Assembly: GCA_945863825.1 (NCBI GenBank)
Contig: CAMBBY010000059.1
Location: forward strand, 1-6,939
Reading direction: 5' to 3'
From: an uncultured Prevotella sp.
GTDB lineage: Bacteria > Bacteroidota > Bacteroidia > Bacteroidales > Bacteroidaceae
DNA length: 6,939 nt
Shown: positions 1 to 6,298 of the stretch, one piece after another
Numbering within the stretch: the first letter of the stretch is position 1
Layout: every line of letters begins with the position of its first letter
Translations under genes and position numbers: made by a program
The notes under the pieces: model-generated
The model's database searches: none
The model's input: the letters and a program-made list of their open reading frames with translations, nothing else
What the model was told of the DNA's origin: nothing

Positions 1-19
1 AGATGTGTATAAGAGACAG
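1..19 (+). other. Nextera (Tn5 mosaic-end) sequencing adapter, not genomic
   Basis: Bases 1-19 read AGATGTGTATAAGAGACAG, exactly the 19-base mosaic end present in all Nextera adapters. The same sequence occurs inverted near the right end, where it is followed by more adapter, so this is untrimmed library sequence rather than a natural Tn5 end. Genomic sequence begins at base 20. Confidence 0.98.
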
Positions 20-692
20 GACTGGTCCTACGCAATACCACGACGATGACGCCCGTGGAGAATGTTTCCGTGTATATAGCGATGCCAGGGAAAGCTACGA
101 AGACCATAGCCGCTTTCTGGCACGGCAACAGCGATATGCCCGGCTTTTCTCACTGAACAGCAACGACTACAAAGGATGGGCAAGAGGACTGAAACAATGT
201 GGCTATGCTACCAATCCGCAGTATGCCAACAAACTGATACAGATTATCGAACTGTACAAGCTCCATGATTATGATAAGGAAAAACGCTACGACAAATTCA
301 TGGCAGAACATAGTGGCACAGATCAGCCGGTCAACGCACAAGGACTTCTGCATCCTATCCACATCTTCAATGACAATTATTATCTGTATGCCAGAGAGGG
401 AGAAACCTTCAAGAGCATCGGAAAGGAAGTGGGTATCAGTTGGAGAAAATTGGCTAAGTACAACGAAAGAGACAAGCACGACATCCTGCACAAGGGAGAT
501 GTCATCTATCTGAAGAAAAAGCGCAAGAAAGCGCCTAAGCAGTTCAAGAAACGCCCTCATATCGTACAACCGGGCGAGAGCATGTACAGCATTTCACAGA
601 AATATGGCATCAGACTGAAGAGTCTCTATTCCAAGAATCACCTTGATCCTGACTTCAAGATATACCCTGGAGCCAGACTGAAAGTAAGATAA
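20..692 (+). CDS. Secreted glucosaminidase with two C-terminal LysM domains, 5' end missing
   Basis: This is the C-terminal part of a peptidoglycan hydrolase of the FlgJ-like glucosaminidase family (GH73 / PF01832), which cleaves the N-acetylglucosaminyl linkage in cell-wall glycan. The first real residues, TGPTQYHDDDARGECFRVY, match the middle of that domain (the family's WTG...YDDD..ECFRVY stretch), followed by SYEDHSRFL and DYKGWARGL and the helix ending near residue 95 of the visible reading frame. Two LysM peptidoglycan-binding modules follow, about residues 126-171 (YYLYAREGETFKSIGKEVGI) and 186-228 (HIVQPGESMYSISQKYGI), joined by a Lys/Arg-rich linker at 171-184. The signal peptide and catalytic Glu should lie in the lost 5' part. 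The apparent ATG at base 3 and the peptide MCIRDR are adapter-derived. The gene ends with TAA 18 bases before the M64 peptidase, so the two are probably co-transcribed. Confidence 0.9.
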
Positions 693-710
693 AGAAATAA
701 AGAAAAGAAA

Positions 711-2000
711 ATGAAGAAGAAAATACTGATCATGGCAGCTCTTGCTATGCTCATGATGCCAGGCAAACTCCTGGCACAAAACTTCAACGACTATTTCGTT
801 GACAAAACCCTGCGAGTAGATTATACCTTCGTAGGAAACGCTAAGCAACAGATGATTGCTGTAGATGAACTGAACGTCATGCCTCGCTGGTATGGCAAAA
901 AACAGCGTCTGGGCGAAGTACCTGTAGAAGGAAACGGACAAATTACAGTTCGTGCCCACAAGACAGGTGAGGTCATCTATCGCAACTCCTTCTCTACCCT
1001 CTTCCAGGAATGGCTTTCCTACCCGGAGGCTAAGAAGAATACGCAGAGTTTCGAGAATGTCTTCCTCGTACCGATGCCAAAAGACACGGTGGACATCACC
1101 CTGTCGCTCTTCAACAACCGCCGTGAGGTAACTGCGTCACTCACCCATCAGGTAGTGCCAACCGACATCCTCATCCACCACAAGGGAGAGAAGCCGACAG
1201 CATACGAAACCATCCAGCAGGCAGCCGATACAACTCGCTGCATCCATGTTGCTTACATAGCTGAGGGATACACAGATGCAGAGATGGACACTTTCATCAA
1301 AGACGTAAAGGATGCCAACGAAGCGCTCTTCAATCATGAGCCATTCAAGAAAATGCGTGACAGATTCAATGTCATCGCCGTAAAATCACCATCTGAAGAA
1401 AGCGGAACGAGCGAACCAGCCAAAGGAATCTGGAAGAATACTGCACTCCACTCTCATTTTGATACATTCTATAGCGACAGATACCTGACCACACTCCATC
1501 TGAAGGACCTGCACAACTGGTTGGCTGGTACCCCATACGAGCATATCATTGTACTGGTAAATTCCAAGAAATATGGTGGAGGCGGAATCCTCAATTCATA
1601 CAACCTGACCTCTACCCACCACAAGTGGTACAAGCCAGTAGTAGTACATGAATTCGGGCATTCCTTTGCTGGTCTCGCAGACGAATACGCCTACGATTTC
1701 GAAGAGATTCCGATGTATCCACACGACGTAGAACCTTGGGAGCCGAACATCACCACGCTGGTCAACTTCTCCAGTAAGTGGAAAGACATGGTAAAGAAGG
1801 GAACACCTATCCCTACCCCTCTCTCAGAGAATACCAAGGTGGCAGAAAGCAAGGTGGGAGTCTTTGAAGGTGCCGGCTACAGCACCAAGGGAGTATATCG
1901 TGGCGTTCAGGATTGCCGCATGCGCATCAATGACACGCCAGAATTCTGCCCTGTCTGCAAGAGAGCTATCACAAACCTAATAGATTTCTATACAAAATAG
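711..2000 (+). CDS. Secreted M64-family zinc metallopeptidase (IgA peptidase M64 type)
   Basis: The 429-residue product has a clear signal peptide (MKKK, a hydrophobic core, then LLA|Q with predicted cleavage after residue 22), so it is exported. Residues ~24-150 fit the beta-rich N-terminal domain of Bacteroidota M64 proteins (M64_N type) and ~170-428 the peptidase domain. The zinc site is HEFGH at 313-317, with His313 and His317 as ligands and Glu314 as catalytic base. The DEY at 324-326 supplies an acidic residue where M64 enzymes have their third ligand. A C-terminal Cys group (Cys402 and FCPVC at 412-416) also looks family-typical. The family is named after a clostridial IgA-cleaving enzyme, but most Bacteroidota members have no proven substrate, so IgA cleavage should not be assumed. 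The start is preceded by a purine-rich A/G tract rather than a true Shine-Dalgarno sequence. The gene lies 18 bases after the glucosaminidase and ends before a strong hairpin at 2029-2069. It appears full length. Confidence 0.93.
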   Translation: MKKKILIMAALAMLMMPGKLLAQNFNDYFVDKTLRVDYTFVGNAKQQMIAVDELNVMPRWYGKKQRLGEVPVEGNGQITVRAHKTGEVIYRNSFSTLFQEWLSYPEAKKNTQSFENVFLVPMPKDTVDITLSLFNNRREVTASLTHQVVPTDILIHHKGEKPTAYETIQQAADTTRCIHVAYIAEGYTDAEMDTFIKDVKDANEALFNHEPFKKMRDRFNVIAVKSPSEESGTSEPAKGIWKNTALHSHFDTFYSDRYLTTLHLKDLHNWLAGTPYEHIIVLVNSKKYGGGGILNSYNLTSTHHKWYKPVVVHEFGHSFAGLADEYAYDFEEIPMYPHDVEPWEPNITTLVNFSSKWKDMVKKGTPIPTPLSENTKVAESKVGVFEGAGYSTKGVYRGVQDCRMRINDTPEFCPVCKRAITNLIDFYTK

Positions 2001-2028
2001 TCCTCTATATAACTTCAAAAATAAGAAA

Positions 2029-2069
2029 ATAACTGAAACCTATTTTCAGTAGAAATAGGTTTCAGTTAT
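2029..2069 (+). terminator. 17-bp perfect hairpin between the M64 peptidase and cdd
   Basis: Arm ATAACTGAAACCTATTT (2029-2045) and arm AAATAGGTTTCAGTTAT (2053-2069) are exact reverse complements around a 7-base loop. The position, 28 bases after the peptidase stop and 29 before the cdd start, suits a terminator separating the two transcripts. The plus-strand 3' side lacks a clean T-run (CTGTTACAAAA), while the minus-strand 3' side is T-rich. It is therefore an atypical terminator, and an RNA-processing or stability hairpin is also possible. Confidence 0.55.
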
Positions 2070-2098
2070 CTGTTACAAAACCAAAACTCCTTAGAACT

Positions 2099-2578
2099 AT
2101 GAAAGAAAGAAAGATCGAAATTGAATACCAGTTTGCGCAATTGGAAGAATTGAGCCAGGAAGAACAGAACCTGGTGGAAAAAGCTATTGCTGCTACCCAG
2201 AATTCATACGCCAACTATAGCCACTTCTATGTAGGAGCCTCCTGTCTTCTGGAAGATGGTAGCATCGTCATCGGTGCCAACCAGGAAAATGCAGCCTTCC
2301 CATCAGGACTCTGTGCTGAAAGAACGGCAGTCTTTGCAGCACAGGCAAACCATCCGGAATTGTCCATCAAGACCATTGCCATCGCTGCAAGAAATGCCAA
2401 CGGATTTCTCAAGGATCCGATTTCCCCATGCGGAGCTTGCCGTCAGGTCATCCTCGAAATAGAAGACCGCTACAAGCAACCGGTACGCATTCTTCTCTAT
2501 GGCACGGAGGGCATCTATTGCTTCAGAAGCATCAAGGACCTGCTTCCTTTCTCTTTCGTAGATGCCAATATGAGATAA
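2099..2578 (+). CDS. cdd: Cytidine deaminase
   Basis: This 159-residue enzyme hydrolytically deaminates cytidine and deoxycytidine to uridine and deoxyuridine in cytoplasmic pyrimidine salvage. The zinc-dependent deaminase signature is complete: CAERTA at 72-77 gives ligand Cys72 and proton-shuttling Glu74, and PCGACRQ at 110-116 gives ligands Cys111 and Cys114. The three-Cys site is that of the small tetrameric class. The upstream segments YSHFYVGA (40-47) and NQENAAFPSG (61-70) match the nucleoside-binding part of the family, with Asn61 and Glu63 in the positions expected to contact the ribose. The length is slightly above the usual ~130-140 because of a Glu-rich N-terminal helix of about 25 residues. 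The ATG at 2099 follows a hairpin and has no Shine-Dalgarno sequence, as is common in Bacteroidota. Its TAA ends at 2578, directly abutting the stop of the opposing TPR gene. I see no convincing promoter: TAGGTTTC at 2056-2063 is a near match to the -7 box but lies inside the hairpin. Confidence 0.95.
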   Translation: MKERKIEIEYQFAQLEELSQEEQNLVEKAIAATQNSYANYSHFYVGASCLLEDGSIVIGANQENAAFPSGLCAERTAVFAAQANHPELSIKTIAIAARNANGFLKDPISPCGACRQVILEIEDRYKQPVRILLYGTEGIYCFRSIKDLLPFSFVDANMR

Positions 2579-3208
2579 CTACTTCAGCAGATCGCTGATT
2601 ACAATGCCTATCACCTTAGGCTTCAATCCATCCAACATGTGGCTGACCTGTATGATACGGGCCTGCATGTCGGGTGTGTCCCTATATTTCTGATAAGCAT
2701 CCTGAGCCTTAAGAAATTCATTCCATGCACCCACCCAGTTTTCCATAAACAGATGACAGAAACCTAAGCGGTAATAGGCATCCGGCTTTTCATTCTCATA
2801 GCACAACGGCAACATTGCCTCATACATAGGGATGGCCTCCTTGTACTTCTGCAGATTGAAAAGACTTTCTGCATTTGCCCAATAATAGAACGACCGTTCA
2901 TGAGGGGCAAACAGAGCCAACTGGGGTATCGCCTCCGTCAGATACTTATTAGCATGTTCATAATCCCATTCGTAATAATAGCAGACACCTAAATAGGCCT
3001 TGTATCTGGGATTGAGCCGATATTGCTTCTCCAAGTCCTGCATAATCATCAGGCACTCATGATATTTTTGAGAAGTAAAATACTCCAAAGCTTTGCCCAG
3101 CTGCTCGGTAGCCTCATCATTGCGCTGGGCAAAAACCAAAGAAGGGACAAACATCAAGTTCATCCCCAAAAAGCACAAGGCCCATTTTCGATATGTACTC
3201 ATCTTCAT
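2579..3208 (-). CDS. Exported tetratricopeptide-repeat (TPR) protein
   Basis: The 209-residue protein starts with a signal peptide (basic MKMSTYRK, hydrophobic core, VFA|Q with predicted cleavage after residue 27) and no lipobox Cys, so it should be periplasmic. The mature part is made of TPR-like helix pairs at roughly 32-65, 68-100, 105-138 and 142-175, recognisable from patterns such as ALEYFTSQKYHECL, YLGVCYYYEWDYEHANKYL, ESLFNLQKYKEAIPMYEAML and YYRLGFCHLFMENWVGAWNEFLKA. TPRs form protein-binding scaffolds; no enzymatic motif is present, and the partner is unknown. The gene follows the lipoprotein gene by 36 bases on the same strand, so the two are probably one transcript and may work together in the envelope. 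I chose the ATG at 3208 over the in-frame ATG at 3202 because an AGGAGA sequence lies 10 bases upstream of it. The TAG stop abuts the cdd stop. Confidence 0.85.
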   Translation of the reverse strand: MKMSTYRKWALCFLGMNLMFVPSLVFAQRNDEATEQLGKALEYFTSQKYHECLMIMQDLEKQYRLNPRYKAYLGVCYYYEWDYEHANKYLTEAIPQLALFAPHERSFYYWANAESLFNLQKYKEAIPMYEAMLPLCYENEKPDAYYRLGFCHLFMENWVGAWNEFLKAQDAYQKYRDTPDMQARIIQVSHMLDGLKPKVIGIVISDLLK

Positions 3209-3218
3209 AAGCTACATT

Positions 3219-3224
3219 TCTCCT
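3219..3224 (-). promoter_or_regulatory. Shine-Dalgarno-like AGGAGA ahead of the TPR gene
   Basis: On the minus strand AGGAGA ends 10 bases before the ATG at 3208. Clear Shine-Dalgarno sequences are uncommon in Bacteroidota, and none is visible before the other complete genes here. A 36-base intergenic gap with its own binding site suggests independent initiation rather than coupling to the upstream lipoprotein. It supports the ATG at 3208 over the one at 3202. Confidence 0.5.
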
Positions 3225-3244
3225 GATAAGTCATAAAAGAAAAA

Positions 3245-4714
3245 CTACTCTTCTTTTTTCTCATCCCGATACAGGAAGCATCCAGCATCAGCCTTGTCTT
3301 CTTCGCGCTTGAGGCCATTGCGGTCATAAGGCAAAGCGGTTTTCGGGTCGGCTGCACCAATGGCAGCAGACTTGGCAGACAAGTGGAAATCATAAATCAG
3401 ATTTTCTGTATCGAAAACAGAGAAATGCTTCTCGCCATACATGGTGGTATCCTTCACATCTTCATAGACGACATGAGTAAAACGGAGACTGTCCTCCGTC
3501 ATCATTTTCTCGGTACGCAACACACAATGGTCGAAACAGAACTTGAGCGGTTCTTCCTCTACTGGCGTCCACAGTACCTCATCATTACCATATCCCGTAA
3601 CGAGAGAATTTCTGACGTCCAAAGTATCTATAGGAGCCTTGAATCCGATAGCAGAACGTCTATTGCCATCAAACGGATAGAATTGTGCAATCGTACTATT
3701 GTTGACATCCACATGACCACCCTCTACATAGAGACAATGATTGAGCGTGTTTGAAATCTGCGTATTATAAACCTGTACCTTGGCATATGAAATCGCTAAG
3801 CCATAGCCTTGGCAGTTATGGATAGTAGAGTTCTCTACCAGCAATTTCTGGATAGCAAGGTCGCAGGAATCCACTACGATACCATGATAAGCACTATGGA
3901 GATCAGTATATTTCAGTTCATTATCAGCAGAAGCCTCTCTCAAGCGGATGCCCTGCCATTGCCCGGGAGTACGGTCGTATGGCAGATAGTCGAACATCCG
4001 GTCGATACGGTCACCCCTCATCGTAACCGGTTTTTCTGCAGTACCTGCAGCCTTCAGTTTACCATATACATCAATACCAGCATTCTCATGGAAATAAAGC
4101 GTAGCACCCTCTCTGATAGTGAGTGTACCTAAGCTATCCACCTTGATTCCGCCATAGATGACGATTGGTTTCTGGTAGCCGCTTTCATCCGGTTCACCCA
4201 GAATTGTTTCCTCACCTTTCTTCACTTCCAGGCCGTTGTGCATCTCTGCATCCCATGAAAAAGCACGCAGATTAATCTTCTGCTGCACCCCGCTCTCTAA
4301 AGTAAAGACAAGGTCGTCCTCCACCAGCTGCGGTTCATTTTTCTCCTGCAGAGCTGAAGTCAGTTCCACGAATACACGGATGCTATCTCCCTTACGAATC
4401 TCGACATCATTTGTCTGAAAACCAGCTGCCTGTCCGAGAAACGTACCATCCACATTCACTCTGAAACCTTCCTGATTACCACCTTCCAGTCGGATATTGC
4501 TACATCTGATACCCTTTCCAGAACGGTTGTAAACCCACATCGTTCTGGTAGGTGTCGGTACATTCGAGAAGGTAGTATCCAACCTTACCGTATCAGTAGA
4601 AAAAGTCAGCAAGTCTGCCCGGGATGAAGAAAAATCCTCATCATCCATACAGGAAGACAAACTTACGAAGCTTGATAAACCTATAAAATATAATATAATC
4701 GAATTCTTACTCAT
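3245..4714 (-). CDS. Surface-type lipoprotein with right-handed beta-helix domain
   Basis: This 489-residue protein carries a type II signal peptide: MSKN, a hydrophobic stretch, then lipobox LSSC with the lipidated Cys at 22. The residues after Cys, MDDEDF, are acidic and resemble the Bacteroidota lipoprotein export signal that sends lipoproteins to the cell surface. Residues ~35-155 look like a beta-sandwich N-terminal domain of unknown function. From ~185 to ~410, short repeated turns of the PbH1 type (IYGGIKVDSLGTLTIREGATL, STIHNCQGYGLAISYAKVQV, CLYVEGGHVDVNNSTIAQFY) indicate a right-handed parallel beta-helix. The tail (YDFHLSAKSAAIGAADPKTA, then DRNGLKREEDKADAGCF) resembles the closing segment common in extracellular beta-helix proteins. 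Such helices often bind or cut polysaccharide, but I see no recognisable catalytic residues, so a binding or structural role is as likely. It is first in a probable two-gene unit with the TPR protein. The ATG at 4714 has no Shine-Dalgarno sequence. Confidence 0.85.
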   Translation of the reverse strand: MSKNSIILYFIGLSSFVSLSSCMDDEDFSSSRADLLTFSTDTVRLDTTFSNVPTPTRTMWVYNRSGKGIRCSNIRLEGGNQEGFRVNVDGTFLGQAAGFQTNDVEIRKGDSIRVFVELTSALQEKNEPQLVEDDLVFTLESGVQQKINLRAFSWDAEMHNGLEVKKGEETILGEPDESGYQKPIVIYGGIKVDSLGTLTIREGATLYFHENAGIDVYGKLKAAGTAEKPVTMRGDRIDRMFDYLPYDRTPGQWQGIRLREASADNELKYTDLHSAYHGIVVDSCDLAIQKLLVENSTIHNCQGYGLAISYAKVQVYNTQISNTLNHCLYVEGGHVDVNNSTIAQFYPFDGNRRSAIGFKAPIDTLDVRNSLVTGYGNDEVLWTPVEEEPLKFCFDHCVLRTEKMMTEDSLRFTHVVYEDVKDTTMYGEKHFSVFDTENLIYDFHLSAKSAAIGAADPKTALPYDRNGLKREEDKADAGCFLYRDEKKEE

Positions 4715-4941
4715 ACTTATAATAACGCAAGAACTTGCAAATTATTCTATATTTTATCAACCATCTTTCTGATAAAATGAAAAGTTCTCCCAGTTTCCTT
4801 ATAACTCTTGATGGCAAAAAGCCACTTGAGACTATACACGACTGATGTAGAATTCTATTATCACCGTGGCAAACATACGAATGTACATGATGAGAATGTT
4901 TCTTGCAATCGTTCCACTTTGTGCCATAAAAAGACTATTCC
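4715..4941 (-). other. Intergenic region upstream of the lipoprotein gene
   Basis: These 227 bases separate the aminotransferase stop from the lipoprotein start and contain no plausible gene. Visible elements are a TATGTTTG -7-like box at 4870-4877, an AT-only hairpin at 4751-4778 (9-bp arms ATTTTATCA / TGATAAAAT, 10-base loop), and a small GCAAG-AA-CTTGC dyad at 4727-4738 in the likely 5' leader. T-rich minus-strand sequence with two copies of TCTTTTTAT (4926-4934 and 4944-4952) surrounds the aminotransferase stop and could aid termination, but no strong stem precedes it. Confidence 0.6.
4870..4877 (-). promoter_or_regulatory. Possible -7 promoter box for the lipoprotein-TPR unit
   Basis: The minus strand reads TATGTTTG, a full match to the Bacteroidota -7 consensus TAnnTTTG, about 155 bases before the lipoprotein start. 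No TTTG is found 19-21 bases upstream, so only half of the promoter is supported. Confidence 0.35.
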
Positions 4942-6108
4942 TTATAAAAAGAAATAAGACTTAATACTCTTTACCACCTCTTCCACTTCTTCCCATGTCA
5001 CAACAGGACTTATCGGCAAACTCAGTTCTTCCTGATGAAGCTGCTCTGAGATGGGAAGGGAAAGGGAATGTAATTCCGAATAGCATTCCTGACGATGAGG
5101 AGCTATCGGGTAATGGATTAATGTCTGGATACCTTGAGCGGAAAGGTAGTGCTGCAACTCATCCCTACGATTACTGAAAATCGGGAAGATGTGATAGACA
5201 TTGCTCGCATCTGGCATCTGCTTGGGTAAACGAATATATCCTGCTGAATGCGCAGATAAGGTTTCCAAACCTTGGAGATGATCATAATAATATCGGGCTA
5301 TCTGCTGGCGATGGGCATTATCCTCATCTATATACTTGAGCTTGACATCAAGTACTGCTGCCTGAATCTCATCCAAACGGCTATTACGGCCCTTATATTG
5401 AAAGACATATTTCTGATGCGAACCATAATTGGCTAAAGCTCGAATGACTTCTGCCAATTCCTGATTATCTGTGGTAACAGCACCGCCATCTCCCAATGCT
5501 CCCAAATTCTTTCCTGGATAAAAACTATGTCCGGCTGCATCTCCCAAACTACCAGTGCGCTTGCCTTTCTGCGCAGATTCCTGAACAGCTGGTTCACCGA
5601 GATAACGGCAACCATGTGCCTGGGCATTATCCTCTACTAATTTCAAGTGATACTTATTGCAAATATCAGCAATCCGTTGAGTATAAGCGCATCGTCCGTA
5701 AAGATGGACAATCATCACAGAACGGGTGCGCTCCGTGATTGCTTCCTCTATACGAGCATCGTCTATCTCAAGAGTCTCTGGATCCGGTTCTACCAAAACA
5801 GGTTTCAGCCCATTCTCTGAAATAGCCAAGATGGAAGCGATATAGGTATTGGCAGGAACAATCACCTCATCCCCCTCCTTCATCACGCCCATCTCCATGT
5901 AAGCACGATAGATGAGGGTCAGGGCATCCAAGCCGTTTCCTACACCTATACAATGGCGGGTACCGATCAAGTGAGCGTAATGTTCTTCAAACTGCTTGAC
6001 TGAACTACCTTGCAGATACCAACCGGAATCTATCACACGGCTAACTGCCTCGTGAATCTCATCCGCATGCTGCAAAGTAATCTTCTGTAAGTCTAAAAAC
6101 TTAATCAT
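4942..6108 (-). CDS. PLP-dependent sugar aminotransferase, DegT/DnrJ/EryC1/StrS family
   Basis: The 388-residue enzyme is a complete type-I-fold aminotransferase of the family that transfers an amino group, usually from glutamate, to keto-sugar nucleotides for surface polysaccharides. The PLP lysine is Lys200 in SFYPGKNLGALGDGG. Asp160 in VEDNAQAHG should contact the pyridine nitrogen, GVGNGLDAL (55-63) forms the phosphate-binding region, and RLDEIQAA (244-251) and HYPIAPHRQ (332-340) are family landmarks. The N-terminus (MIKFLDLQKI, SGWYLQG) most resembles the FdtB/QdtB subgroup, which makes dTDP-3-amino-3,6-dideoxyhexoses; that subgroup call is from memory of family style and is tentative. 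Those enzymes normally sit with a dTDP-sugar ketoisomerase and acyltransferase, but none is visible here: the neighbours are lrgB upstream and a lipoprotein downstream. No Shine-Dalgarno sequence precedes the ATG at 6108. Transcription could come from either promoter in the 267-base leader. Confidence 0.9.
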   Translation of the reverse strand: MIKFLDLQKITLQHADEIHEAVSRVIDSGWYLQGSSVKQFEEHYAHLIGTRHCIGVGNGLDALTLIYRAYMEMGVMKEGDEVIVPANTYIASILAISENGLKPVLVEPDPETLEIDDARIEEAITERTRSVMIVHLYGRCAYTQRIADICNKYHLKLVEDNAQAHGCRYLGEPAVQESAQKGKRTGSLGDAAGHSFYPGKNLGALGDGGAVTTDNQELAEVIRALANYGSHQKYVFQYKGRNSRLDEIQAAVLDVKLKYIDEDNAHRQQIARYYYDHLQGLETLSAHSAGYIRLPKQMPDASNVYHIFPIFSNRRDELQHYLSAQGIQTLIHYPIAPHRQECYSELHSLSLPISEQLHQEELSLPISPVVTWEEVEEVVKSIKSYFFL

Positions 6109-6136
6109 ATCAGGAATGGTTTTGACACTTCTAGGG

Positions 6137-6176
6137 TTAATCGAAACTTGTTACTACTTTTACATGTCTCGATCAA
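6137..6176 (-). other. Imperfect 15-position hairpin in the aminotransferase leader
   Basis: On the minus strand TTGATCGAGACATGT (6176-6162) pairs with ACAAGTTTCGATTAA (6151-6137) around a 10-base loop AAAAGTAGTA. Fourteen of 15 positions pair, two of them G-U, with a single A-A mismatch. It lies 14 bases after the stop of the 31-codon ORF and 28 bases before the aminotransferase ATG. There is no T-run after it, so it is not a normal terminator. Only a transcript starting at the upstream promoter would carry both arms whole, because the second promoter-like site overlaps the 5' arm. Confidence 0.55.
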
Positions 6177-6204
6177 ACTTATCATTTCTTTTACTGATAG
6201 CAGA
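6174..6204 (-). promoter_or_regulatory. Possible proximal promoter of the aminotransferase gene
   Basis: The minus strand has TCTG (6204-6201), 19 bases, then TAAGTTTG (6181-6174). The second is a full match to the Bacteroidota -7 box TAnnTTTG; the first matches three of four bases of the -33 box. The predicted start near 6168 would give a leader of about 60 bases before the ATG at 6108. It overlaps the end of the small ORF and one arm of the hairpin. Confidence 0.4.
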
Positions 6205-6286
6205 TAACATAGGGGTTGCCGAAGTATGCGTTGCCCTGTGAAATCCTGCATATGATATGAAGTTGGGGCATTCTGCCTTTTTTCAT
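6191..6286 (-). CDS. Candidate 31-residue leader peptide or small protein, unrecognised
   Basis: This ORF starts with ATG at 6286 and ends with TAA at 6193-6191. The peptide begins MKKGRMPQLHIICRISQG and ends NAYFGNPYVICYQ. It has two N-terminal Lys, no convincing signal peptide or transmembrane segment, two Cys and three Tyr. I do not recognise a family. In its favour, a consensus promoter ends at 6299, putting the predicted transcript start (about 6294-6292) only 6-8 bases before the ATG, and a hairpin follows its stop by 14 bases. Against it, the ORF is short, has no Shine-Dalgarno sequence, and another minus-strand frame is open across the same stretch, so chance or a structured non-coding RNA is quite possible. 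It ends 82 bases before the aminotransferase start. Confidence 0.3.
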   Translation of the reverse strand: MKKGRMPQLHIICRISQGNAYFGNPYVICYQ

Positions 6287-6298
6287 ATTTTTGCAGGA

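Noticed and set aside
150..569. A 139-codon minus-strand ORF opposite the glucosaminidase.
   Set aside because: The plus strand encodes clear GH73 and LysM sequence; the antisense frame has only low-complexity hydrophobic stretches.
3210..3215. A minimal start-stop (ATG TAG) just after the AGGAGA before the TPR gene.
   Set aside because: It could capture ribosomes in principle, but a six-base coincidence in a 36-base gap is not evidence of regulation.
3383..3754. A 123-codon plus-strand ORF antisense to the lipoprotein gene, and similar plus-strand ORFs at 3809-4132 and 4995-5177.
   Set aside because: They are shadows of the strongly supported lipoprotein and aminotransferase genes, with no recognisable domain or start signal.
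4811..4825. TGGC-AAAAA-GCCA stem in the lipoprotein upstream region as a terminator for the aminotransferase.
   Set aside because: The stem has only four pairs, no T-run follows it on the minus strand, and it lies over 100 bases past the stop.
6256..6281. A plus-strand intrinsic terminator (GGCA-TTC-TGCC followed by six T).
   Set aside because: The T-run is suggestive, but no plus-strand gene lies upstream to be terminated and the stem has only four solid pairs. It is better read as part of the minus-strand leader.
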